Positions 40,375 to 51,328 of a DNA stretch of 64,000 nt are shown piece by piece. How positions within the stretch are numbered: position 1 is the stretch's first letter; every line of letters starts with the position of its first letter. A model generated the notes under the pieces. That model saw only the letters and a list, made by a program, of their open reading frames with translations, did not search any database and had not been told where the DNA came from. The stretch spans positions 248,001-312,000 of the forward strand of contig NHNW01000005.1 of NCBI GenBank assembly GCA_002786025.1. The letters run 5' to 3'. The translations under genes were made by a program, and so were the position numbers. Origin of the DNA: Zasmidium citrigriseum. Taxonomy: Eukaryota > Ascomycota > Dothideomycetes > Mycosphaerellales > Mycosphaerellaceae.

Positions 40375-41177
40375 CGTTGGTTTGGAGATTTTGATGGCTT
40401 CTCGTTCATTCCAAGCATTCGTTTTACGGCTCGAGCTATGCCGGCTTGTTTGTCCTTTCGAGACTTGGCTTGGTAGGCTTCCAGATCGTTCAATCGTGGA
40501 AACGGCACATCAGGGACATCTTTCCCAAGGAAGCTGCACAAGGGTCCCCACCCGTCTTTGAGCTTGAGGTCCAGAAGATTTCCGACAGGAACAGACTCTC
40601 GCACGAACTTGTTGTGCCGTACATAAGCCTCACCAGCCTTGTCAAAGATGTCTTGTCGTTTATTCGAACCAATGCAGCCTGTGATGAATTTGAACGAAGT
40701 CTTTCCGGCAATAGTCCCCGTCAAAGGCTCGACAGTCTTGACGAATTGGTGAGCCATGGGGCTATACCAGGTCTTCTTCTGCTCTTTCCAGCTTTTGAGC
40801 CAGGCATCGTGATCCCTCTCGACCAGAATGACTTTGGCGTCGGGATATGCTGGTATCAAAGACCTGGCGTAGTAAGAGAAGATATCGGTTACGACATCCC
40901 AGTCTCTAATTGTTTCATCCCAGTCAGTGCGAGTGAAGGGCTTGTCGGTGTAGGTTGGTAAAGTTGAGAAGGTTGCGTCTGCTGCGCGGCTGAGGATCTC
41001 CCATCCCGGATCTGAGGGCATCATGTTGCTGCCATGATGCACTCGTTCATAGCCCAGTATGCGAAGGGCTTCTCCAAGAGAGGATGTTCCGGTTCGCGGT
41101 GCTCCCATGCAGAGGATTGGAGTTTGCGGCTGAGGAGTGGCTTGCTCTGCTGCGGGACCTGAGTCCGTGGAAGCCAT
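40371..41177 (-). CDS. sulfotransferase-family protein (P-loop, Sulfotransfer_4-like)
   Basis: A single exon encodes 268 residues. The N-terminal GAPRTGTSS matches the 5'-phosphosulfate-binding loop, and VERDHDAWLKSW lies where the 3'-phosphate-binding motif is expected. The family includes fungal PAPS-dependent sulfotransferase-like proteins and members of unproven activity. No signal peptide was seen. It is on the same strand as the SnoaL-like gene, 209 nt downstream of it. A tailoring role in small-molecule metabolism is plausible but not shown. Confidence 0.8.
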   Translation of the reverse strand: MASTDSGPAAEQATPQPQTPILCMGAPRTGTSSLGEALRILGYERVHHGSNMMPSDPGWEILSRAADATFSTLPTYTDKPFTRTDWDETIRDWDVVTDIFSYYARSLIPAYPDAKVILVERDHDAWLKSWKEQKKTWYSPMAHQFVKTVEPLTGTIAGKTSFKFITGCIGSNKRQDIFDKAGEAYVRHNKFVRESVPVGNLLDLKLKDGWGPLCSFLGKDVPDVPFPRLNDLEAYQAKSRKDKQAGIARAVKRMLGMNEKPSKSPNQR

Positions 41178-41386
41178 TTTAGAGGATCGGTGTATGCCAC
41201 CCTGTGAAGGCCTTCTGAGGAGGAGGGGAGTATTGGAGCTAGATGTTTTCTGTCATCACGGCAAAGTGAGGTCGCCATGCAAAGGATCACCTCCCCAGTT
41301 GCCATCCATCTCGGTTCCTCCCGGCAAGCTCTTTCCCAATCTTTCGCAGCGCGAGTTCAGCTGCGACAATCGGAGACAAAAGTCGA

Positions 41387-41893
41387 TCAGACAACACCAC
41401 CAAGCCCTCTCAACCCTTGCATTCGATAGCAATACCACACGCCATCTCTCTTCCGCCACTTCAACATGCCAAGACCATGCCGTCTGAGCTCAGCGGGAGC
41501 ACCAGTGGTCTCAGTGACAACATACACATCAGCACGATTGCCAGAGTCAGCGATGTGAGCGCAAATATCCAGAGCCGAGATTTTGAGGTCTGGAAATATC
41601 ATGGACCTTTGTCGATGAGTCTGAAGGAAGTCATCCAGCGTTCTTCCACCCCATCCATCGTACGTCGCCGTGAAGTCGTCGTCGAAGTGGGCGGCTATGG
41701 GTTGCTGGAAGAAGGTATCTGTACGAGCGTAGTCCCAGCTGTCGACGAAGATTTTAGAGAGGTCCTCGAGATGGAGGCCGGCTTGAGAGGGAAGTTGTTT
41801 CCGGATCAGGTTTGGAGGGGATTCGAAGGTTGCTGTGAGGATGTCCAGCGAGGTTTCATTACGCTGTGGTTCCTTTTGCTTTTGATCAGACAT
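41387..41893 (-). CDS. SnoaL-like / NTF2-fold protein
   Basis: A single exon encodes 168 residues with the cone-shaped NTF2-like fold pattern: an N-terminal helix pair, FDDDFTATYDGWGGRTLDDF, then alternating strands ending in GMLKWRKRDGVWYCYR. SnoaL-like proteins include polyketide cyclases, dehydratases and ligand-binding proteins. The acid-base residues cannot be assigned by eye. Neighbours are a sulfotransferase-like gene downstream and an O-methyltransferase beyond a 1.6-kb gap. Confidence 0.7.
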   Translation of the reverse strand: MSDQKQKEPQRNETSLDILTATFESPPNLIRKQLPSQAGLHLEDLSKIFVDSWDYARTDTFFQQPIAAHFDDDFTATYDGWGGRTLDDFLQTHRQRSMIFPDLKISALDICAHIADSGNRADVYVVTETTGAPAELRRHGLGMLKWRKRDGVWYCYRMQGLRGLGGVV

Positions 41894-43470
41894 ATGGTCG
41901 GTGCCATTGAAAGGACATTACTGGAAACATGTGAGGATGTTGTTGAGATCGAGTCCAGACCGCAGACGGGACGGTTGGACGGGGTCGACGGGGTGGTCTG
42001 TGCTGACGTACGTGGAAAGTTTCAAGATCCTGGCCGAAGATGACTGATTCTTCTCTCATCAACAACAACATTTGAAGTCATTCACAATCTTGCGCTTCAT
42101 CGGCCCGAACGTCGTCTTAGAAGAGTCCAAAATGGCTTACCAAGATGGATAAGAAGGCAGAAGGGATGAGATTCATAGCAACACAGGTAAGCCCGCCCCG
42201 CGATGGACTCCTTCCTCCTCGCGCCTCCTGCCCTTTCAAACAGTACCAGACCTCCCGTCACCAAAGGATACTTATATGAAGCATGCGGTTCACCTTTCTC
42301 AATTTCAGATATCTTTTCTGTTAGAGCTCCATCACTCTCGGTCAAAGTACAGATCTTTGCAACTATTTCTCACCACGAAAGCAAAGTAGGTACTGTCAAG
42401 CATTGCCTCATCCACACTTTAGATACCTTTTGCAGCACCCGGAATCGGCTACGCGAGTAGAGATCGCACAGCGAACGAAGGAACACCGCCTCTCATGTTG
42501 AATGTTCGGAGTATGCTCCTGCACGATCACGATCGCATCGCTGGCCAACGGTCACGTCTTGCTCAAACTCATGGCGAAGGACCAGATCCCTCCTCGGACA
42601 AGATGAGCTGTGCCACGAGAGGCATGCCTGGCTACAACAAAAGTCGCGGTCCACGCTTGCAAAGAATGCCATTCAGCACATCGAATTGGCTGTGCCTCCT
42701 ATGGACTTTGCCGCTGAGCGTCGTATAATTCACAAGTGCGGTCGCACGCCAGCGGGACGAAGAGTGATGATGAAGCCTTCCCCTCCCCGAGCCGTGTCAA
42801 GATCGTCGCCTGCAGGATACATATATATTTGCCTCCCAAGCCACCCAACGTGCCGCTGGTGCTTGCGTTCGCTCTTCTTTGCGACACCTCATGCCCGGCA
42901 GATGTCGTCTTCTTTCAAGATGCGGATTTCACGACGGTTGTCGGTTGCAACAAGATGTTATTACCGATCTCAGGCTACATTGACTACATTGGGCTCCACA
43001 AGAAGACGAACGCTCCTGCAATCAGCTACGACTCTTGCGACGAACGTCACTCGCGGTCATCTTCATCAGTCCCGCCATTGGACGAAACAGCAACATCTCA
43101 GCCAACTGCGGAGATAATCCGTGACACCGACTGATTTACCGACGGTGATTTGCGAGACATCATCGACGAGTTCTTGGCCGCGACTGCCCTCACCGACATA
43201 CTAGCCAGCTATCAGCCCCAGCCCCGAATGTGGAGAATGACAGCGCCTTGACAGCGTGTCGACGATTCTCGCCTAAGCAGCCACGTCGTAAGAGCTGAAG
43301 TGTTGGTCGCCGTCACCAATGCTCAGCTGAAGAACTTCGCGAGATAATGCGATATCAAGGTATGCCTTGACCGACAGGGATCATGGCCACAAATATGGTT
43401 GCCGGTAGGTCCGAGTCGACTTCATCTCCTCACTCACATCTCCCTTTGCAAAACATTCTCTTGCATCACC
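41894..43470. other. 1.6-kb intergenic region, no confident gene
   Basis: It lies between divergent genes (SnoaL-like on minus, O-methyltransferase on plus). Plus-strand frames at 42495-42728, 42686-43117 and 42736-43134 have no recognisable features or consistent splice structure. The frame at 42736 has a modest ordered look (LAFALLCDTSCPADVVFF) and could be part of a small gene. Confidence 0.35.
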
Positions 43471-44810
43471 ATGGCGGAAGCAATACTGAATCTAGCTGCC
43501 AATCCTGCTCACGACCCTCTGGAACGCAAAGCACTCCATGATGCTGCGAGGAAGCTAATGTACAGCACCGAGAGCAATCACGATGTTCAACATCGTATCT
43601 ACTACGGGGTCAGTATGCCGCCATCAGAAAGAGAGAAAACATGCTAACTTATCCAGGGCTTCCCCCTCTACATAGCCAACATCGCAATCGACCTTGGCAT
43701 CTTCAGAGCACTCGCCGAAAAGGGCGGCACACCATGCTCTCCGAACGACCTGGCCAAATATCTCGACTGCGAAGAATTACTACTCAGTCAGTCCATCGGT
43801 CCGATTATCCCGTGCCACATACTGACATGACCTGTTCCTACAGCAAGGGTCCTGCGAGGCTTGGTGGCGTACGGGCTGGCTGACAGCCACCCGGACGGCA
43901 CATACAGCTCAAATGCAACGACACTTTTCTTCTCGCAACCAGGTCGAGAGGCGGGTGTGATGCACAATGTGTTGACTGTCATGCCATCGATGCAGAAGTT
44001 TCCCGACTTCTTGTTGCGACATGGGAAGAAGTGTCCGACGAGTGGGAACGACACTGCCTTCCAGCTGGCTTTCGACACCGATGAGGATTTGTTTACGTAC
44101 CTTGGATCGCACCCGAGGGACTTGAATGCTGCCATTGGGCTTATGGCTGCGCAGAGAGCGGATCAAGTTGGTTGGATCAGGAGGGGCGATGTTTTCCCGA
44201 CGCAGGACTTCACGCTTTCGGATCAGGATATTGAACAGGGTCGTGTTCTTCTGGTTGATGTGGGCGGCGGCAGCGGCCATCAATCTATCGCATTCCGCAC
44301 CGAACACACAGAATGCCCGGGACCCATCGTGTTGCAAGATCTACCGCACACTATTGACCTCGTCGACAAGGACCAAATGGAGAAGCTCGGCATCCAACGT
44401 ATGGCCCACAACTTCACGACACCACAACCCGTCTGTGGCGCCAAGGTTTATTACCTTCGGAATGTGCTCCATGACTGGCCCGACGATGTCTGCCTCACCA
44501 TCTTGCGACAGCTGCGCCCGGCCATGGCGGATGATTCGGTCTTGATCATTGACGATGCCGTCGTCGCTGGCGATGTACCGAGATGGCATCAGGTCAACTA
44601 CGACTGGGTCATGATGTCTGTCTGCGGGTCTCTCGAAAGGACGAAGCAGCAATGGGCTGAGCTGTTTGCTGCTGCGGGATTTTCTTTGAGGGAGGTTCGA
44701 GAGTATGATCCAGACAAGGTGAGTTGTGCACGTTGCTTCTTCTTGAGACAGATACGCTGACGCTGGATCGACGACAGGGAGATAGCCTGGTCATTGGGAC
44801 GCCGACCTGA
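43471..44810 (+). CDS. SAM-dependent O-methyltransferase (COMT-like)
   Basis: Four exons (43471-43608, 43657-43786, 43844-44718, 44778-44810) join in phase to 391 residues. An N-terminal winged-helix dimerisation region is followed by the SAM-binding motif VDVGGGSGHQS. The catalytic region has NVLHDWPDD, with His as the likely base, then LLI-type and GFS motifs, ending with SLVIGTPT from the tiny last exon. Fungal members methylate hydroxyls of polyketides and other phenolics. It is cytosolic. It is 1 kb upstream of a heme-thiolate peroxidase on the same strand. Confidence 0.9.
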
Positions 44811-45842
44811 GGGATGGAACGACGCCGCCTATGGAAAATGCCTTTTGTGACGTTGTGGTGGTTGCTATCCGCATACGTCAGGTACGTAGTATGCACTAAT
44901 GCAGTTCTCACCAGCTTTGCAGTACGGATCGCCACCAGCTTCACTCATCTGCCGATGCGTCGGCATCCCACGTCACTCGTCCTCGCCGTCGACACCCAAG
45001 ACCACAAGACGGACAAAGCATACCGCACACCCGCAGGATGCGAAGTGCGCCAAGTGACCAAACTGCCCGTGGTGGTGGCGCCTCGGTATGCTACGCTCCG
45101 AACGGCGGACGCCACAGTGACGACTTTTTCGCAATGGTCTTCTCGCCTTCTCCGTTGCACCGGACATGGCTGGACATCCCAACGAATGGACAACGCACAA
45201 ACGGGCATGACGCCGTGGGACAAGCATCCAGATCAACAAGCAGCCTATTCGAAAAGTCCTCCTGACCCAAGTGGGAGTCTTCGCAGCGCCACGACCACGG
45301 CGCATGAACCCAGATCGTCGGTCTCCGAGAACGAGCAGTTGCAAACGGGCACGCTGTCGACACATGCGCACATGCTGAGGACAGTGCACCGAGCAGCCGA
45401 ATAATACCTCCCGCTTGATTGGACAGCCTCATCTCACCGAGGAGGTTGGCCTCCCCAGACTTTGCAAATCCGACTTTGACTTTTCCCCGGTCGACTCCCC
45501 CGCTGCTGATCGCCTACCAACTCTCCACGCAGCAGTCACAAAAGGCAACCCAAGACGGGGGACGTGACCTATGGGAGTGCTGGTGGTGGGTCTTGGCTGC
45601 GAGGGACGCCATCACGGAGCGGTGCACGATTGAGGCTCAAGTTTAACCATGCCTTGGCTTTGCGCCGGACTGCGCTCTAAGGCCATCAAGCACACGCACT
45701 TAGCGAGTGCTTTACGAAGCAGCATGCGAGGGATGGATCTGGGGGTCTATAAGAAGGGGCTACGGCCGGCGAGTGGGCGTGCAGGAGTTTCTCAGCAGCC
45801 AGCAATCCATCCATCTATCTGCAACTCTACAACTCTTCGACC
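44811..45842. promoter_or_regulatory. intergenic region and promoter of the heme-thiolate peroxidase
   Basis: The 1032-nt region between same-strand genes shows no convincing gene. A plus-strand frame at 44814-45404 starts right after the methyltransferase stop but has no features. Confidence 0.4.
45748..45753 (+). promoter_or_regulatory. TATA box of the heme-thiolate peroxidase
   Basis: TATAAG lies 90-95 nt before the ATG at 45843, preceded by a G-rich stretch. Confidence 0.5.
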
Positions 45843-47314
45843 ATGAAGTTCCCCTCGCGCGTCACGGCTTCGGCCGCTGTCCTCCCTCTGGCCTACGCCT
45901 TCCCAGCGAAGATGTACGATGCCATTGTGAACGACCCGGAGATTGCTGCTCGCACCATCGCGCTCGCCAAGAGCCTTGAGGGCCGCCAGGCTGGTGCTGA
46001 TGCTGCCACTGCTCTCTTCGAGCCTATCCCTCAGTTCAACGCTGCTGAGCAGTTGATCAACGTTGGACCTGGCAGCGGCCACGAATATGTTGCTCCTGGC
46101 CCCAATGACCTTCGTGGTGTACGTAACCAAACTCAAGGGCAGAAGCCATCCTGCAACATGTCCGAGACATCTACTGACCTTCTGCCCTTTACTTGCAGCC
46201 TTGCCCTGGTCTCAATGCCATGGCCAACCACGGTATGCATCAACATAGACTTTAAACAAAATGGATCTGTATCTGACATTCCTCCAGGCTTCCTGCCACA
46301 CAACGGCTACGCCACCATCTCGCAATACGTTAACGCCACCATGGAAGTCGTCGGCATGGGCTTCCAGCTCGCTGGTTTCCTCTCCGTCCTCGGCGCCGCC
46401 ATCGACGGTGACCTTCAAGCCTGGTCAATGGGCGGCACGCCCACTGTTGCCCAGGGTGGCCTCACTGGTCCTCTCGGCAACGGCCTGATTGGCTCGCACA
46501 ACAAGTACGAGAGCGATGCTTCGCCCACTCGTCCTGACCTCTACGAGGAGGGCAACGACTACATCACCAAGGCCAGCCAGTTCCAGGACCTGATCAACTA
46601 CTGCCCTGACTCCGTCACCCTCGACTGCCTGACCTCTTTCCGCTCGCACCGTTTCGACCAGCAGATTGCCAACAACCCATATTTCTTCAACGGTCCTTTC
46701 TCTGGTGTTGCTGTGCAGCCTGTAAGAATCAATCATCATGCCATCTGACTACCAAGTACTGACAATCTTCCCAGGCCGCCTACACCTTCATCTACCGCTA
46801 CATGGCCAACCACTCCGCCGAGAACCCCATCGGCTATCTCTCGCACGAAGTCATCGCCTCCTGGTTCGGCATCCAAGGCACCAACGGCAACTACAAAGCC
46901 GTGCAAGGCACCGAACGCATCCCCGAGAACTGGTACCGCCGCGCGCAAGCCTACCCCTACGAAGTCGAGTACTTCCTCGCCGACCTCCTCAACGCCGCCG
47001 CCCTGCACCCCAAGTTCCTCAACATCGGCGGTAACACCGGCAAGGTTAACACGTTCACTGGTGTCAACCTGAGCAACTTGACTGGTGGTGTTTTCAACCT
47101 TCAGACTCTTGCCCAGGGTAACAACCTTGGTTGCTTCGTCTACCAGCTCTCTGCCCAGGCTAAGCCTGATGCTCTTCTTGGTGCTCTGGACACTCTTACC
47201 GATACTATCGGCAAGCTTATTGCCCCGCTTAGCTGCCCGCAGCTCAAGGCTATTGATGAGAGCCAGCTGGAGCAGTTCCCTGGTTACACCAAGAAGGCTG
47301 TGTACACCAAGTAA
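45843..47314 (+). CDS. heme-thiolate peroxidase / unspecific peroxygenase-like, secreted
   Basis: Four exons (45843-46118, 46199-46232, 46288-46721, 46775-47314) join in phase to 427 residues. A signal peptide (about 1-19) and a propeptide precede the conserved PCPGLNAMANHG, whose Cys is the axial heme ligand. The tiny second exon encodes most of this motif. The next motif reads YESDASPTRPD, in the place of EHD or EGD in characterised peroxygenases, so the Glu and Asp are kept and the middle residue is Ser. SHEVIASW lies near the presumed acid-base Glu. The family oxidises or halogenates substrates with peroxide, and some members act in secondary-metabolite pathways. The first intron resembles an intron of the MFS gene at 54292. 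Confidence 0.88.
46119..46198 (+). repeat. introner-like intron, copy A
   Basis: This 80-nt intron shares its 3' half with the MFS intron at 55860-55925: an ATGTC-N3-GACAT palindrome, then TACTGACCTTCTGCCCTT and a short tail to CAG. TACTGAC is a good branch site, so the shared part includes the functional 3' intron signals. Confidence 0.7.
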
Positions 47315-48635
47315 AGATGAGTTCTTTACTTTGCTGTTTGCGGATTCTTGATGATGGATGGATGATGATATACAACGAATTTGAAAGAGGAATGAAATGA
47401 CAGCTGGCAGCCCAGCTGACATGGGAGATGTAGATATTCTAGATGAATAATGTATTCACGCGATGAAGTGATACCCTAAAAGATCTTCCACGTTCCACAA
47501 TCCAACATCTCCGCACTCACCGAGCCGTAAACGCTCGCATGCGTCCACGACGGTTCCCCGTTGAAGAACGTGGAAATCCATCTGCCAAAGAATGGGAACC
47601 CTCCAAACCCCCAACACGACAAGGAAATGATCGCCGCGGTACTTCACCTCTACATGCACACTTCGCAACGCTAGAAATTCCAAGATTCCAAGAACCGACA
47701 TCTTACGCAGCTAGCAGAAGTCAAAAGGCAGAGTTTCACGCTTCGATCACATGGCTTTGAGAGCTCGCCAAGTGTAAGACCTTATTTCTTGGTCGAATGC
47801 TGTTCTCCTAGTTGATACTCTATGCTCTAGTTGAATGTTCTGGACCCTGGCAGTGAATGGGAGATACCGCAATTACCATCTGAGTTCTCTGCTGGCTATT
47901 GCGGTATTCACATGCATGGGAGGCGTCGACGATGCCATCAAGTGCTCCGAAATCTTCCATTGAGACCTCAGTGGGACATCGATCGATGTATTTCGCTCCT
48001 GGATCTGTGACTGGCTGAATATGCTCCTTGATTCTCGATGTTCAACAACAAGCCTCGCCATTGCAAAGTCCCAAAAGTACACCCAGCCGCCAGTGGTACA
48101 CATCAGCAAAAACTCCATCTATCATCACACCAGTGGCTCGCCATTCCCAGAGCTTTACTTAGTCGAAGTCTGTCCCTTCGTCCCAACGGAATGGTTCGGC
48201 AGAAGTCCCGTAGACGTCGGGCGGTAAGCAACAAGATTTGGGCTTAGGTTCGCCGAAATAGGAAGGTACGTTTTCAGCCTTTCGTTGAGCCAAGAGGTTG
48301 ATTTAGCAGAACGCCACTCGTCTCCACATGCCTTCACAGCAACCAACAACCATAATGGCAAGCTCCACGGCAGGTACCAGTAGTGGCATGGAGTATTGAT
48401 GATGTCGAAAGAGTAATGTGTCATGTCATTGGAACGTGATGCGATTCGTCTTTCGTCTACCATCAGCAGCAGCTACAACGACGTCAAAGGAGGTGCGAGA
48501 ACAGACCACACCGTGAACATGCCCCTACCCCAACCGTCACCTTCTTGGGTGGTCTCCCATCATCCACGCCATGCAAACCCCCAATCCGTTCCATCCCTCT
48601 TCATACGCCAACCCCAATGCTCAAGACCTCTCTTT
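47315..48635. other. 1.3-kb intergenic region between convergent genes
   Basis: It lies between the peroxidase 3' end and the threonyl-tRNA synthetase 3' end. Only short frames were seen, on both strands. No tRNA, repeat or motif was recognised. Confidence 0.45.
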
Positions 48636-51089
48636 CTATGCCGACAGCGAGCTGCTCAGCCTCCGCTCATCCCTCAATCTCGTCAACAACTCCACCGCTC
48701 TATCGACTGGAATCAACTCGCCCATCTTCTGGGTAGCAGGGTCGTCACGATTCCGGATGTTCACCGACCGGGACTCCTTCTCCTGGGCACCAACGACGAA
48801 AATGAAGTTGTACTGCTGAAGTTGTCCGGTACGGATCTTTTTCTGCATGGTATTGCCAGTGATATCGACATCGACGTGCATCTTCTGCGCACGGAAGAGC
48901 TGCTGGAGCTCGAGGACGTAGTCGTTGGCGGCAGGCATGACGGGGACGATGAGGATCTGGCGGGGCGAGATCCAGAAGGGCCACTTACCACCGAAGTGCT
49001 CGGTCAAGATGGCGATGAAACGCTCGAAGGAGCCGTAGATGGCACGGTGGATCATGACAGGACGAGCACAGCCGGGGGTGAGCTCGCGGCGGTATGAGTC
49101 GAGCTTCGGTGCAGCGGCGGCGTCTGGCTTGGGAGCAGCAGCTCCATCGGCCTCTGGTGCTGGTGCCGGCGCAGGTGCACTGCGAACTGGGAGGGTCTCC
49201 TCCTTTGGCTTCTCCGCTGCCTTGTCGCCGTTTGTCTCTACCTTCGCGGCTTGCTCTTCCGTGCGGAACTCCAAGTTGAACTGCTGTGGAAGCTGGAAGT
49301 CGAGCTGGATGGTAGCGCACTGGAACTCACGCCTGAGAGCATCGCTGATGGTAACGTCAATCTTAGGGCCGTAGAAAGCACCGTCACCTGGGTTGAGCTC
49401 CCAAGGGGTACCAGTCTGCTCCTTGAAGTCGTCAAGAGCCTTAGTAAGCTGAGCCTCAGCACGCTCCCAGGTGGCGACATCGCCGAGATGGCCTTCGGGC
49501 ATGGTAGACAGCTTCATGCGGAATTTGAAGCCGAAGAGACCGTAGACAGCCATCATGAAGTCGAACAGTGCCTTGATCTCCTGCTCGACTTGGCTCTCCA
49601 TACAGAAGATGTGAGTGTCGTCCTGGACGAAGCGACGTACTCTGGTCAAACCGGTGAGTGCTCCTGAGGCTTCGTTACGGTGGAGGATACCAAAGTCCGC
49701 AATGCGCATTGGCAGTTCTCTGTAACTTCGCTCGCGGTGTCCAAACAGCAGACAGTGACCCGGGCAGTTCATAGGCTTCAATGCCCACGTATCCTTCTCG
49801 ACTTCGAAAGTGAACATGTCCTCGTGGTAGTGCTGCCAGTGACCAGACTGCTTCCAGAGGGCGGAGTTGTACATGTTGGGGGAGCCGACTTCCTGGTAGC
49901 CGCGCTTCCAGTACTCCTCACGGATGAAGGATTGGAGAGCGTTGTAGATGATCATGCCATGAGGGAGGAAGAAAGCAGAGCCAGGAGACATCTGGTGGAA
50001 GAAGAAAAGCTCCTGCTCTTGGCCGAGCTTGCGGTGATCTCGCTTGGCGGCTTCGGCGAGTAATGCCTTGTGCTCTGCGAGTTGCTGCGATATATTAGCA
50101 TCTGTTCATCCGAAGGAATTGCAGACTCATACATTCTTGTCTGGGAATGAGACACCGTAAATACGCTGCAGACTGTCGTTCTTGGCATCGCCGAGGAAAT
50201 AACTGGCCGAGTTCTTCATGATCTCAAACGCCTTGATCCTGCCGGTATGAGGCACGTGTGGTCCTCTGCACAGATCGATCAATGGACCGCATCGGTAGAC
50301 GGTGGTGCTGGTGCCGTCGGGGATCTTGTCCTGGATGATGTGCTGCTTGTACTTGTTGTAGGCGAACATTTCCAGCAGGTCCTCCTTGCTCAGGGTCAAT
50401 CTCTCGAAAGGCTGCTTCTCCTTGACGACCTTCTCGACAAGTTGTTTCAGCGGCTTGTGGTCGGCCTCGGTGACGGCCGCCATTTCGGGCAGGGCCATCT
50501 CGTAGTAGAAGCCATCGTCGACGGGCGGACCAATGCACAGCGAACAGCCGAACCTCCTCTCTGCCGCCTCGCCCAGAATATGGGCACTGCTGTGCCAGAA
50601 GACCTTCTTGCCCTCGGGATGCTCAAAGTCCAGCAGCTCCAGCTTGCAGCTCTTCTCCAGCGGCCGGTCCAGATCCCACAGCTCGCCGTCCACACGTGCA
50701 ATCACTGTACGTTCAAACAGACTCTTGGAAATGTCACGTGCAATCTGGTTTGGGGTGGTCTCCCAGCTCTTGCCCTCCTTCTTGCTGCCATTCTCGAGGG
50801 TGATCTCAATGTCCTCGCGCGGCTGCTGCGCCTTCCATGCGTCCTGCTCGGCTTTCCGCTTGTCGAAGAGGGCGTTGCGGGTGGCGAAGAAGGAAGGAGG
50901 TGGGTTCATCTCCAGCGGACGAGGAGCATCGCCGCCTTCCTTGGGAGCTTTGTCTTTACCCATGTTGCTGTGCGATGTCGATGTCGATCGGGAAGGGACG
51001 GCGCATGCGGCGCGGAAGGCGCTCGTTCTTGTGCTGTTGAGAAGCTGCGATTGAGTCACGCGCGCCAGACGGAGGAAGCGACGCTGCAT
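48636..51089 (-). CDS. threonyl-tRNA synthetase, likely dual cytosolic/mitochondrial
   Basis: Exons 51089-50133 and 50084-48636 join to 801 residues. The order is a basic, Ser/Arg-rich mitochondrial presequence (1-42), a second Met at 43 opening the cytosolic form (MGKDKAPK), a TGS domain, an editing domain with the [10 protein letters not shown] zinc/editing motif, the class II catalytic core and an anticodon-binding domain. The core zinc ligands are visible in [15 protein letters not shown] and PVMIHRA, and motif 2 in HRNE. An Ala/Pro/Lys-rich insertion of about 45 residues, including a run of alternating Ala-Pro, precedes the last ligand. It charges tRNA-Thr with threonine. It is an essential housekeeping gene, unrelated in function to its neighbours. 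Confidence 0.95.
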
Positions 51090-51328
51090 GCACTCAGAGG
51101 TGGTGGGAGTGGTGAGTCGGTCGACGAGTTACTCATTCACTCACGCTCCTGCATTTTGCTGCGAGCTGCAGGAGCCACGCGGGCGCTAGTCTCCGCTCCC
51201 GAGCCCAAGCTTTGTGGCCCGCGCCATGCCCCCCCCGCCGACAGCCATTGACTTTGACGAGACATCATCGACCCTCTCCTCCACATCATCATGGTCTTCT
51301 AACATTTCATTGTAGTTTGGCTGCAATC

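Noticed and set aside
42686..43134. Two overlapping plus-strand frames in the 41.9-43.5 kb gap
   Set aside because: They are read in different frames of the same DNA and neither shows motifs or splice continuation. They are mentioned only in the gap description.
44814..45404. Plus-strand frame of 196 codons directly after the O-methyltransferase
   Set aside because: It starts 4 nt after the stop, has no features and overlaps equally long frames on the opposite strand, so it is probably 3' flank and promoter.
48636..51089. Threonyl-tRNA synthetase as a self-resistance gene of a metabolite cluster
   Set aside because: The protein has full housekeeping features and a mitochondrial presequence, and no core synthase lies beside it. 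Nothing points to an inhibitor-resistant duplicate.
48423..51251. Long plus-strand frames antisense to the threonyl-tRNA synthetase
   Set aside because: They are shadows of a GC-rich, strongly codon-biased gene on the other strand.
51212..51328. Earlier start for the F-box-like protein
   Set aside because: The extra 39 codons are low-complexity His/Pro/Leu leader sequence and lie near the divergent tRNA synthetase promoter.
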